Shown here: positions 1 through 5,266 of the stretch, piece after piece | Layout: every line of letters starts with the position of its first letter | Numbering within the stretch: the first letter of the stretch is position 1 | Origin: Sulfurovum sp. UBA1140 | GTDB lineage: Bacteria > Campylobacterota > Campylobacteria > Campylobacterales > Sulfurovaceae | NCBI GenBank assembly: GCA_002311915.1 | Contig: DCAF01000077.1 | Span: 727-9,610 of the forward strand | Length of the DNA stretch: 8,884 bases | Reading direction: 5' to 3' | Translations under genes and position numbers: made by a program | The notes under the pieces: model-generated | What the model was told of the DNA's origin: nothing | What the model saw: only the letters and a program-made list of their open reading frames with translations | Database searches by the model: none

Positions 1-2
1 AG

Positions 3-107
3 AAGAGACTCTATATTCCTTCGGCTGAGAAGAAGATAGATGATAAGATACCTTGGGCAAATTTACATGAAATGGATGAGAATCTTGATGGTATTTTAAT
101 GGATTAG
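3..107 (+). CDS. C-terminal fragment of an unidentified protein (cut by window edge)
   Basis: This open frame enters from the left edge and ends at TAG 105-107, leaving 34 residues (start KRLYIPSAEKK, end NLDGILMD). The tail is charged and hydrophilic, with no membrane segment and no motif I recognise, so no function is proposed. The other two forward frames have stops within the first 40 bases, so this is the only one that can continue in from upstream. A hairpin with a T run follows 20 bases after the stop, which supports a real gene end. The next gene is convergent. Only the tail is visible, so the frame could still be spurious. Confidence 0.55.
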   Translation, partial: KRLYIPSAEKKIDDKIPWANLHEMDENLDGILMD

Positions 108-127
108 ATAGATGAGTAGAATTTATA

Positions 128-152
128 GCAAATGGAGTTTCCATTTGCTTTT
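128..152 (+). terminator. Intrinsic terminator of the left-edge gene, possibly bidirectional
   Basis: A perfect 8-bp stem, GCAAATGG (128-135) with CCATTTGC (141-148), encloses a 5-base loop and is followed by TTTT (149-152). It lies 20 bases after the left-edge gene's stop and 4 bases beyond the stop of the convergent lipoprotein gene. Read on the minus strand the hairpin is followed by TATAAAT, a poorer U tract, so service to the lipoprotein gene is possible but weaker. Confidence 0.75.
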
Positions 153-156
153 GGAC

Positions 157-684
157 TTAATTTAATCCTCTGTTCTTCACTGTGGTGTTGCTCTCTCCAT
201 CATTAAAAGTTACCTCTTTAATTGATTTTTCGATCAAATAAGCAAGTGCATAATCTGTAGCTTTATCTGTTTTTACTTTGGCTATCTCTTTATCTATTTT
301 AACGGTAATTTTTTGGTTAAGAGATTTTGGTAAATCTATAGCAAAGAGAACGGTAGTTGCATCTTCTGTTAGGTGATATAGTAGTAGATTGTGTGTTTGG
401 AAGTCAATCTTTTCTCGCTTTAGAGTATTTAAAAAATTTTCTTTTTTCTCCCACTCTTTTTGTGATTTTATTTCTAAGAGAAATTTGTCCAGTTGTATTT
501 GATTTACCATTATTTGGGTATTAATATTTTTATATCCAGTATCTTTAAAATGGATAGGAATTTTGGAAATCATGTTGCTCACTTTTGCTTTAGGGGGTGG
601 AGCTTTGACAATGTCAATGGTTTGTGTCTGGGTACATCCTATAAAAAGAAGGGAGGTACTGAGTATGAGTAGTAGATTTTTCAT
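157..684 (-). CDS. Predicted lipoprotein of unknown function
   Basis: This 175-residue protein begins with a lipoprotein signal: Met-Lys-Asn, a hydrophobic stretch (residues 4-15), then the lipobox F-I-G-C with the lipidated cysteine at position 17. Phe at -3 is less usual than Leu but acceptable. After cleavage the mature protein would be about 159 residues, starting with a Gln/Thr stretch and a Pro-rich linker (APPPK, about 28-32) before a soluble Lys-rich domain. I see no domain I can name. The start is supported by GAGGA (minus strand, 691-695) seven bases upstream and by the clear signal sequence. The gene stands alone, divergent from the ribosomal operon and convergent with the left-edge gene, so its context gives no functional clue. 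An anchor in the periplasmic face of the inner or outer membrane is inferred. Confidence 0.85.
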   Translation of the reverse strand: MKNLLLILSTSLLFIGCTQTQTIDIVKAPPPKAKVSNMISKIPIHFKDTGYKNINTQIMVNQIQLDKFLLEIKSQKEWEKKENFLNTLKREKIDFQTHNLLLYHLTEDATTVLFAIDLPKSLNQKITVKIDKEIAKVKTDKATDYALAYLIEKSIKEVTFNDGESNTTVKNRGLN

Positions 685-705
685 GGTTTTTCCTCATTTT
701 TTTTA

Positions 706-714
706 ATTATATCA
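706..714 (-). promoter_or_regulatory. Extended -10 promoter of the lipoprotein gene
   Basis: The minus strand reads TGATATAAT, a TGn extension followed by a perfect TATAAT hexamer. It ends about 22 bases before the ATG, giving a short leader that holds only the GAGGA ribosome binding site. No convincing -35 is visible, which is usual for Campylobacterota vegetative promoters. Confidence 0.6.
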
Positions 715-813
715 TATTGCTTTTATAGTTTTGATAAATTAAAAACTTTAGATTATTTTTTCTAGGGTGTTTCATTAATAGAGATAAAACTATTCATTTG
801 GTAAAAATATTTT

Positions 814-819
814 TATAAA
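814..819 (+). promoter_or_regulatory. Candidate -10 of the alpha operon promoter
   Basis: TATAAA(AT) follows a T-rich stretch and is the best -10-like element before the operon. The -35 position has only a weak match. Transcription from about 826 would give a leader of about 190 bases before rpmJ. Other AT-rich candidates lie nearer the gene (around 921-927 and 938-944). Which one is used cannot be decided from sequence, and more than one may be active. Confidence 0.4.
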
Positions 820-840
820 ATAAGAGCAACTAAGCCCTCT

Positions 841-905
841 GTAATGAATCTTTTGTTACTATTCGCGACCTAAATCTAGGTTTGGGTGTAATACCGTAAC
901 ATTAC
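841..905 (+). promoter_or_regulatory. Possible folded domain in the alpha operon leader
   Basis: GTAAT (841-845) pairs with ATTAC (901-905), and GTTAC (855-859) pairs with GTAAC (896-900). The two helices abut on the 3' side and are separated by a 9-base bulge on the 5' side, so they could stack as one 10-bp arm. Inside it are hairpin ACCTA/TAGGT (868-872 with 877-881, loop AATC) and a small GGT/ACC hairpin (885-887 with 893-895). Together they make a junction-like fold. This was found by eye, and no energy or covariation was computed. Confidence 0.35.
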
Positions 906-1017
906 TGCGTGAAGAATTTTTATATAACACGCACCGATTATATAAGAATTGGTTGAATATTTACTCATTAAACCAGACGCAAAACAGGTGCAGAAAAACA
1001 GACTTAGGAGTAACCAA
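906..1017 (+). promoter_or_regulatory. rpmJ-proximal leader with competing helices over the Shine-Dalgarno and start
   Basis: The rpmJ Shine-Dalgarno AGGAG is at 1006-1010. TTACTC (961-966) is complementary to GAGTAA (1008-1013), covering part of it. TTGGTT (949-954) can pair with AACCAG (971-976), which puts 961-966 in the loop and makes a pseudoknot possible. It can also pair with AACCAA (1012-1017), which reaches the A of the ATG. Further options are TGCGTG (906-911) with CACGCA (928-933) or with ACGCA (977-981), ACCGATT (933-939) with AATTGGT (947-953), and GCACC (931-935) with GGTGC (987-991). Several exclude one another. Short complements like these also arise by chance in a leader this long. 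Confidence 0.35.
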
Positions 1018-1130
1018 TGAAGGTTAGACCATCAGTAAAAAAAATGTGTGATGATTGTAAGGTAATCAAGCGAAAAGGCATCGTTAGAGTAATCTGCAAA
1101 AATCCAAAACATAAACAAAGACAAGGATAA
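1017..1130 (+). CDS. rpmJ: 50S ribosomal protein L36
   Basis: This 37-residue protein (MKVRPSVKKMCDDCK...) is the smallest large-subunit ribosomal protein. It binds 23S rRNA near the factor-binding region of the 50S subunit. It is the zinc-ribbon form: Cys11, Cys14, Cys27 and His32 supply the full C-C-C-H ligand set. The remainder is Lys/Arg-rich, as the family requires. AGGAG at 1006-1010 lies six bases before the ATG. It heads the alpha operon, with rpsM starting only two bases after its stop, so the two are surely co-transcribed. In H. pylori, as I recall it, infA precedes rpmJ. Here a lipoprotein gene on the other strand takes that place, so rpmJ probably has its own promoter. Confidence 0.97.
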   Translation: MKVRPSVKKMCDDCKVIKRKGIVRVICKNPKHKQRQG

Positions 1131-1132
1131 GC

Positions 1133-1495
1133 ATGGCACGTATATCAGGTGTTGATTTACCTAAGAAAAAGAGAATTGAGTATGGACTTACTTATATCTA
1201 TGGAATAGGTTTACACAGCTCAAGAAAAATTCTTGATGCGACAGGTGTTGATTATAACACTAGAGTTTATAAGTTGACTGATGCACAAGCTGCAACAATC
1301 CGTAACGAGATTCAAGACAACTTTATGGTTGAAGGTGATCTTAGAAAAAAAGTAACTATGGATATCAAAGGTCTTATGGATCTTGGTTCTTATAGAGGGC
1401 TTAGACATAGACGTGGTTTACCATGTAGAGGTCAAAAAACTAAGACAAATGCTAGAACTCGTAAGGGTAAAAGAAAAACTGTTGGTGCAGCATAA
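1133..1495 (+). CDS. rpsM: 30S ribosomal protein S13
   Basis: This 120-residue protein is full length for S13, which sits in the head of the 30S subunit, contacts the P-site tRNA and forms inter-subunit bridges. The N-terminal MARISGVDLPKKKRIEY and the helix-two-turn-helix region with YGIG (about 23-26) are characteristic. So is the basic C-terminal tail, SYRGLRHRRGLPCRGQ followed by TKTNARTRKG (about 86-113). The start is set by AAGGA (1123-1127), which lies inside the end of rpmJ with a five-base spacer, so translation of the two is probably coupled. rpsK follows 14 bases after the stop. Confidence 0.98.
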   Translation: MARISGVDLPKKKRIEYGLTYIYGIGLHSSRKILDATGVDYNTRVYKLTDAQAATIRNEIQDNFMVEGDLRKKVTMDIKGLMDLGSYRGLRHRRGLPCRGQKTKTNARTRKGKRKTVGAA

Positions 1496-1509
1496 GCGAG
1501 GGATGACAA

Positions 1510-1884
1510 ATGGCTAAGAAAAAAGCAAAAAAGAATATTGCTAGAGGTGTAGTTTACGTAGCTGCAACCTTTAACAATACAGTAATTACTGTGACCGATG
1601 AGATGGGAAATGTTATTGCTTGGAGCAGTGCAGGTGCTTTAGGATTTAAAGGTAGCAAAAAATCAACTCCGTTTGCAGCAACCGAAGCTGTAGCCGACGC
1701 AATGAAAAAAGCGATGGAACATGGTATTAAAGAGGTTGGTGTTAAAGTACAAGGGCCTGGCTCTGGTAGAGATACAGCTGTTAAGTCAATCGGCGCAACT
1801 GAAGGGATTAGAGTAATTTGGTTAAAAGATATTACTCCACTTCCTCATAATGGTTGTCGTCCTCCAAAGCAGAGAAGAGTTTAA
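1510..1884 (+). CDS. rpsK: 30S ribosomal protein S11
   Basis: S11 lies on the 30S platform and helps shape the mRNA exit and E-site region. The 124-residue product has the expected core: GVVYVAATFNNTVITVTDEMGNV (about 13-35), then GFKGSKKSTPFAA, the GPGSGRDTA loop (about 82-90) and the signature C-terminus PLPHNGCRPPKQRRV. The Asn-Gly in that tail matches the site known to form isoaspartate in E. coli S11. GAGGG just before the start serves as ribosome binding site. An earlier ATG at 1503 is in another frame and stops after four codons, so the ATG at 1510 is the start. The N-terminus is a few residues shorter than in E. coli, which is normal. Confidence 0.98.
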   Translation: MAKKKAKKNIARGVVYVAATFNNTVITVTDEMGNVIAWSSAGALGFKGSKKSTPFAATEAVADAMKKAMEHGIKEVGVKVQGPGSGRDTAVKSIGATEGIRVIWLKDITPLPHNGCRPPKQRRV

Positions 1885-1899
1885 TCACTTTTTAGTGAT
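1884..1899 (+). other. Intercistronic hairpin between rpsK and rpsD
   Basis: ATCACT (1884-1889) and AGTGAT (1894-1899) form a perfect 6-bp stem with a TTTT loop, beginning on the last base of the rpsK stop codon. No U tract follows, so it does not look like a simple terminator. It lies in the longest gap within the operon (52 bases). It could act in mRNA processing, in stability, or in setting separate expression of rpsD. Confidence 0.45.
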
Positions 1900-1936
1900 A
1901 ACTCATAATTAAATAGAATAATTTAAAGGTAAACAA

Positions 1937-2563
1937 ATGGCAAGATATAGAGGTCCAGTTGAAAAACTAGAGCGAAGACTTGGTGTTGATCTCGGCTTAA
2001 AGGGTGAGAGAAGACTTGCAGGGAAATCAGCTTTAGAAAAAAGACCATATCCACCAGGACAACATGGTCAACGAAGAACAAAGATTAGTGAATATGGTCT
2101 TCAACTTCAAGAGAAGCAGAAAGCTAAATTTATGTATGGTGTGAGTGAAAAGCAATTTAGAGCACTCTATGCAGAAGCAAATAGAAAAGAGGGGAATACA
2201 GGTAGTATTCTTATTCAACTTCTTGAGCAGAGACTTGATAACGTAGTTTATAGAATGGGTTTTGCAACCACTAGAAGATTTGCAAGACAACTTACAAACC
2301 ATGGACATATCCTTGTTGATGGTAAAAGAGTTGATATTCCATCGTTTAGAGTAAAAGCTGGTCAAAAAATTGAAATTAGAGAAAAAAGTAAAGCCAATCC
2401 ACAAGTTGTGAGAGCAATGGAGTTGACCAACCAAACTGGTATGGTTGAGTGGGTAGATGTTGAGAAAGATAAACTTTTTGGACTCTTTACACGAGTTCCA
2501 AACAGAGATGAGATTTCAATTCCTGTTGAAGAGCGATTGATTGTTGAACTTTACTCTAAGTAA
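1937..2563 (+). CDS. rpsD: 30S ribosomal protein S4
   Basis: S4 is a primary 16S rRNA binding protein that nucleates assembly of the 5' domain of the small subunit. In several bacteria it is also the repressor of its own operon. The 208-residue product carries MARYRGPVEKLERRLG at the start, the conserved RPYPPGQHGQ (about 36-45), and an S4 RNA-binding domain around 95-155 (QRLDNVVYRMGFATTRRFAR, then LVDGKRVDIPS). It ends in VEERLIVELYSK. The N-terminal zinc cysteines are absent, so this is the C-minus form, in contrast to the zinc-binding L36 in the same operon. AAAGG lies upstream of the ATG. Its product is the natural candidate ligand for the structured leader, by analogy with E. coli only. 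Confidence 0.98.
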   Translation: MARYRGPVEKLERRLGVDLGLKGERRLAGKSALEKRPYPPGQHGQRRTKISEYGLQLQEKQKAKFMYGVSEKQFRALYAEANRKEGNTGSILIQLLEQRLDNVVYRMGFATTRRFARQLTNHGHILVDGKRVDIPSFRVKAGQKIEIREKSKANPQVVRAMELTNQTGMVEWVDVEKDKLFGLFTRVPNRDEISIPVEERLIVELYSK

Positions 2564-2589
2564 TAAGCAATAGGTAATAAAGGCAAAGA

Positions 2590-3600
2590 ATGAAAAAAAT
2601 TAAAGTAGCACCATCTCTTCCTGAAAATGTTGAAGTGAATGAGATTGGTGAGAATAGATCTGAAGTTATTGCCTACCCTTTTGAGAGTGGTTATGCTATC
2701 ACACTTGCACACCCTCTAAGAAGACTTATATTAGGTTCTTCTGTAGGATATGCTCCTATTTCTGTAAAGATTGAAGGTGCTGTACACGAGTTTGATAGTA
2801 TTCGTGGAATGCATGAAGATGTGGCTGTATTTATTATTAATCTTAAAAATATTCGATTTAAACTTGCAGAGGGTGTCAATAGGGTTGAAGTGAATTATAG
2901 TTTTACAGGTCCTAAAGAGATTACTGCTGCTAATTTGATTAATGATGAGATTGAAGTGGTAAATCCTGAAGCATTCTTAGCAACACTTAACGAAGATGCT
3001 GTACTTAACTTTAGTGTTGTCATCTCTAAAGGTTTAGGGTATGTACAGAGTGAAGACTTAAAAGATGATGTAGAACCAGATGCAATTGCATTGGATGCAT
3101 TTTTTACTCCTGTAAAAAAATGTAACTATGAGATTGATAATGTTTTGGTTGAAGATAATCCTAATTATGAAAAGATTACCTTTGATATTGAAACCGATGG
3201 TCAGACTTCACCTGTTGATGCATTTACAAATGCTTTAGAGACGATGCATAAGCAGTTATCGGTCTTTAATGGGGTACTTGATGTTGAAATCAATGCTACA
3301 CCTGTTAAGCGAACCAATGAGGATAGTGAAATCAAGGTATATCTGGAGCAGATAGATTCATTGGGATTGAGTGCTCGTTCATTCAACTCACTTGACCGTT
3401 CAGGTATTAAATATGTTGGTGAATTGGTATTAATGAATGCTAATGAAATCAAAAATATTAAGAATCTTGGAAAAAAATCACTAGATGAAATTGCTGAAAC
3501 CCTAGAAAATTTAGGCTATGGTGAGGATTTTGAATTAGCAGACAATACAAGAGTAAATCTTGTTAAGAAAATTGAGCAACTAAAAGAAAGCTCAGAATAA
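2590..3600 (+). CDS. rpoA: DNA-directed RNA polymerase subunit alpha
   Basis: Alpha dimerises to start RNA polymerase assembly, and its C-terminal domain binds UP elements and activators. At 336 residues it is full length. The N-terminal domain (about 1-235) shows LAHPLRRLILGSSVGYAP (about 39-56) and GAVHEFDSIRGMHEDV, the dimer and beta-contact region. The C-terminal domain (about 250-320) has the DNA-contacting set: Arg263 and Asn266 in RSFNS, then NLGKKSLDEI. These match E. coli Arg265, Asn268 and the Gly296/Lys298/Ser299 loop. Ser267 stands where E. coli has Cys269. AAAGG precedes the ATG, 26 bases after rpsD. The kept DNA-binding residues mean UP-element-like A/T tracts could matter at promoters here. 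Confidence 0.98.
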   Translation: MKKIKVAPSLPENVEVNEIGENRSEVIAYPFESGYAITLAHPLRRLILGSSVGYAPISVKIEGAVHEFDSIRGMHEDVAVFIINLKNIRFKLAEGVNRVEVNYSFTGPKEITAANLINDEIEVVNPEAFLATLNEDAVLNFSVVISKGLGYVQSEDLKDDVEPDAIALDAFFTPVKKCNYEIDNVLVEDNPNYEKITFDIETDGQTSPVDAFTNALETMHKQLSVFNGVLDVEINATPVKRTNEDSEIKVYLEQIDSLGLSARSFNSLDRSGIKYVGELVLMNANEIKNIKNLGKKSLDEIAETLENLGYGEDFELADNTRVNLVKKIEQLKESSE

Positions 3601-3610
3601 AGGAACATCA

Positions 3611-3958
3611 ATGAGACATAAGCATGGATACCGTAAACTGAGTAGAACCTCTGCTCACCGATCGGCATTGTTAAAAAATCTCTCTATTGCTCTTATTAAA
3701 TCTGGAAGAATTGAGACAACACTTCCAAAAGCAAAAGAGCTTAGTAGATATTTTGAAAAACTTATCACAAAAGCAGCAAGTGGCGAAAATGCACATAGAG
3801 CAGTTTTTGCACTATTGCAAGATAAAGTTTGTACCAACAATCTTGTAATTGAGATAGCACCGAAATATGAAGATAGAGACGGTGGTTATACAAGAATTAT
3901 TAAAACACGTATGCGTAGAGGTGATGCAGCACCAATGGCAATTATCGAACTGGTATAA
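3611..3958 (+). CDS. rplQ: 50S ribosomal protein L17
   Basis: L17 sits near the exit-tunnel side of the 50S subunit. The 115-residue product has the family signature at its start, MRHKHGYRKLSRTSAHRSAL, followed by the NLSIALIKSGRIETTLPKAKELSRYFEKLIT helical core (about 23-53). The conserved end is the GGYTRIIKTRMRRGDAAPMAIIEL strand region. It begins 10 bases after the rpoA stop, with AAGGA straddling the gap, so it is part of the same transcript and closes the operon. Last position after rpoA is the usual place in proteobacteria. A hairpin follows 18 bases after the stop. Confidence 0.98.
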   Translation: MRHKHGYRKLSRTSAHRSALLKNLSIALIKSGRIETTLPKAKELSRYFEKLITKAASGENAHRAVFALLQDKVCTNNLVIEIAPKYEDRDGGYTRIIKTRMRRGDAAPMAIIELV

Positions 3959-3976
3959 TTGTTTTCTTATCGAGAA

Positions 3977-4010
3977 GCCCTATTTTAGGGCGACTCAACT
4001 CCTTATTTTA
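3977..4010 (+). terminator. Probable alpha operon terminator
   Basis: GCCCTA (3977-3982) and TAGGGC (3986-3991) make a perfect 6-bp, GC-containing stem with a three-base loop. GAG (3972-3974) and CTC (3994-3996) could extend it across a small internal loop. The U-rich tract (CCTTATTTTATTC) is displaced about ten bases downstream, so termination may be incomplete. Position and stem strength still favour a terminator. Confidence 0.6.
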
Positions 4011-4145
4011 TTCTTTAATTATTAACTAAAACAATAAATTTATTTTAAATTTAATCTCGTGACAAATTATGACATTTTAATAGATACTTAAAAGCTTATT
4101 CAATATAATATTAAATATTAGTTAGATGTTTTAAGGGGGCATTAA

Positions 4146-4151
4146 TATAAT
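4146..4151 (+). promoter_or_regulatory. Candidate -10 for the 33-residue membrane ORF
   Basis: A perfect TATAAT lies 37 bases before the small ORF's ATG, giving a short leader with AGGAG at 4177-4181. A second perfect TATAAT lies at 4104-4109. Neither has a good -35. A GGGGG run (4135-4139) sits just upstream of the nearer one. The 3959-4188 gap is otherwise AT-rich and, apart from the terminator, shows nothing else I can name. Confidence 0.4.
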
Positions 4152-4188
4152 TAAACAGATGAGATTATCATCAAACAGGAGTTTCACC

Positions 4189-4290
4189 ATGATAGAGATT
4201 ATAGGAGCTGTAATAATTATTTTATCGCTTTTTTTATTTAAAGATAAAAGAAAGCAACCTCATATCGGTATATCTGTATTAAAACTATAG
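4189..4290 (+). CDS. Putative 33-residue single-pass membrane microprotein
   Basis: The ORF encodes MIEIIGAVIIILSLFLF, then KDKRKQPHIGISVLKL. The first 17 residues form one continuous hydrophobic segment, and a Lys/Arg-rich patch (residues 18-22) follows at once. That is the layout of a small membrane protein with its C-terminus in the cytoplasm. Support for translation is good for so short a frame: AGGAG at 4177-4181 with a seven-base spacer, perfect TATAAT elements upstream, and a stop only six bases before the convergent DUF2062 gene's stop. I do not recognise a family. It could be a regulator or stabiliser of a membrane complex, or a chance ORF. No conservation evidence is available here. 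Confidence 0.5.
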   Translation: MIEIIGAVIIILSLFLFKDKRKQPHIGISVLKL

Positions 4291-4296
4291 ATATTG

Positions 4297-4782
4297 TCAT
4301 TTAAATTTGTGTGGTTTCTCTTTTGTAACAGAGAGGATCCAGAGCTTGTTAACAATATAATAGACTAAGGCTGAAACAAGAATAGAGTAGGGAATGGTTC
4401 CTACATAAAGAGGGATAATAATACTGTCCCAATTATTGCTGAACCAATTGAGGGTGAGTTCAATATTTTCTAACTCCTCTTTAGCCAGTAAAAAATTACC
4501 CGTTTGATATTCTATATAGTACATAAAGGGCATGGTGAGGGGATTACTTAACCAGACCATAGAGATGGCTATAGGAATGTTAAACTTAAGAAAAGGTGTG
4601 AGAGATAGAACGCCTAGCATCTGCATAGGCATGGGAATAAAAGCCCAAAATAGACCGATAAAAATACCTCTAGCTATAGACTTACGATTAATAGAGAGAT
4701 ACTCTCGTGGAATTTTGTATTTTTTAATGAATTTATCGATTTTTCCATTGGTTTGCTTTTTTTTAAAGATTCTTCGGATCAT
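4297..4782 (-). CDS. DUF2062 domain integral membrane protein
   Basis: This 161-residue protein has the features of DUF2062: a basic N-terminal segment, then GIFIGLFWAFIPMPMQM (about 39-55) and the conserved WLSNPLTMPFMYY (about 77-89). A last hydrophobic segment spans about 121-145 (IIIPLYVGTIPYSILVSALVYYIV). Three or so membrane segments are expected in the inner membrane. The biochemical role of the family is not established. Proline-rich turns such as PMPMQ and SNPLTMP are its hallmark. The ATG at 4782 has GGAA eight bases upstream. An earlier ATG starts an out-of-frame peptide that stops at once. The gene is single, convergent with the microprotein ORF and divergent from the nifU-like gene. 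Confidence 0.88.
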   Translation of the reverse strand: MIRRIFKKKQTNGKIDKFIKKYKIPREYLSINRKSIARGIFIGLFWAFIPMPMQMLGVLSLTPFLKFNIPIAISMVWLSNPLTMPFMYYIEYQTGNFLLAKEELENIELTLNWFSNNWDSIIIPLYVGTIPYSILVSALVYYIVNKLWILSVTKEKPHKFK

Positions 4783-4826
4783 TGATATTCCATTCTTTTA
4801 ATTTGTTATATTGTAATCTGAAAAGT

Positions 4827-4832
4827 ATTATA
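4827..4832 (-). promoter_or_regulatory. Candidate -10 for the DUF2062 gene
   Basis: The minus strand reads a perfect TATAAT here, about 45 bases before the ATG, preceded by a T-rich stretch rather than a true -35. A second, weaker element, TATAAC (minus strand, 4805-4810), lies closer to the gene and could be used instead. Confidence 0.45.
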
Positions 4833-4900
4833 GACGATTGAAATATCCCTAAAAAATAGGCTTAGAGGGTTAATTTAGATACAAAAGTAGTCATCTTTTC

Positions 4901-4929
4901 TTGACAAAATGGTTATTATTATGTATAAA
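4901..4929 (+). promoter_or_regulatory. Near-consensus sigma70 promoter of the nifU-like gene cluster (distal)
   Basis: TTGACA (4901-4906), a 17-base spacer and TATAAA (4924-4929) make an almost perfect sigma70 promoter with optimal spacing. A perfect -35 is uncommon in Campylobacterota, where vegetative promoters usually show only the -10 and T-rich upstream signals. Transcription would start about 4936, roughly 50 bases before the GTG. Confidence 0.7.
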
Positions 4930-4948
4930 GTAGATAATTAAACCAATT

Positions 4949-4957
4949 TGGTATAAT
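4949..4957 (+). promoter_or_regulatory. Extended -10 promoter of the nifU-like gene cluster (proximal)
   Basis: TGGTATAAT is a TGn extension plus a perfect TATAAT hexamer, 28 bases before the GTG start. It would give a leader of about 20 bases that still includes AAGGAGA. It lies downstream of the distal promoter, so the cluster probably has tandem promoters, though the AT-rich repeat around it (TATAATTATATAATATAA) could also be part of an opening region. Confidence 0.55.
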
Positions 4958-4985
4958 TATATAATATAAATTTAAGGAGAAGCTT

Positions 4986-5264
4986 GTGCTTCCATTTACA
5001 GATGAAGAGTTAAGACCGATAGTATCGGAGTTATTAGATAAAGCAAGTGTTTGGATTAAACAAGATGGTGGAGATGTAAAATTGATAGATATTGTTGATG
5101 GTACAGTTTTTGTACAACTCCAAGGTGCTTGTGTTGGATGTGGTAGTTCTGGAACGACCATTAAGTTTGGTATTGAAAAAGAGATGAGAACACGAATACA
5201 CCCTGAGATAACAGTAATGAATGTTCCTCATGGGTGGGAAGATAAATTAGATCAGTTAGGATAA
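4986..5264 (+). CDS. NifU-like C-terminal domain protein (Fe-S cluster scaffold/carrier)
   Basis: The 92-residue product is a stand-alone Nfu domain, the type that holds a [4Fe-4S] cluster between two subunits and hands it to client enzymes. Its signature is complete: WIKQDGGDVKLIDI (about 23-36) and GACVGCGSS (47-55), with the CxxC ligands Cys49 and Cys52 followed by the usual helix KFGIEKEMR. There is no N-terminal IscU-like or A-type domain, so it is neither full NifU nor NfuA. The GTG start is fixed by the strong AAGGAGA (4974-4980) five bases upstream. The next gene starts two bases after the stop. I recall the same neighbour order in H. pylori (HP1492), which supports a core role. Confidence 0.93.
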   Translation: MLPFTDEELRPIVSELLDKASVWIKQDGGDVKLIDIVDGTVFVQLQGACVGCGSSGTTIKFGIEKEMRTRIHPEITVMNVPHGWEDKLDQLG

Positions 5265-5266
5265 TT

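Noticed and set aside
841..905. Possible tRNA-like or tRNA remnant reading of the folded leader
   Set aside because: There is no T-loop consensus, no acceptor stem of seven pairs and no CCA-adjacent layout, so a tRNA is not supported.
2033..2434. 133-codon minus strand frame inside rpsD
   Set aside because: It is a shadow of the S4 gene, which is unmistakable on the + strand.
4135..4151. GGGGG run upstream of TATAAT as a possible sigma54 site
   Set aside because: The GG and GC dinucleotides are not at the -24/-12 spacing and the TGGCAC / TTGC elements are missing.
4532..4801. 89-codon + strand frame inside the DUF2062 region
   Set aside because: It is the reverse shadow of a well-supported DUF2062 gene, whose conserved motifs lie on the other strand, and it has no ribosome binding site of its own.
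4847..4869. CCCTA / TAGG and CCCT / AGGG pairings upstream of the nifU-like gene
   Set aside because: The stems are only 4 bp and overlap one another inside a divergent promoter region. They look like chance pairing.
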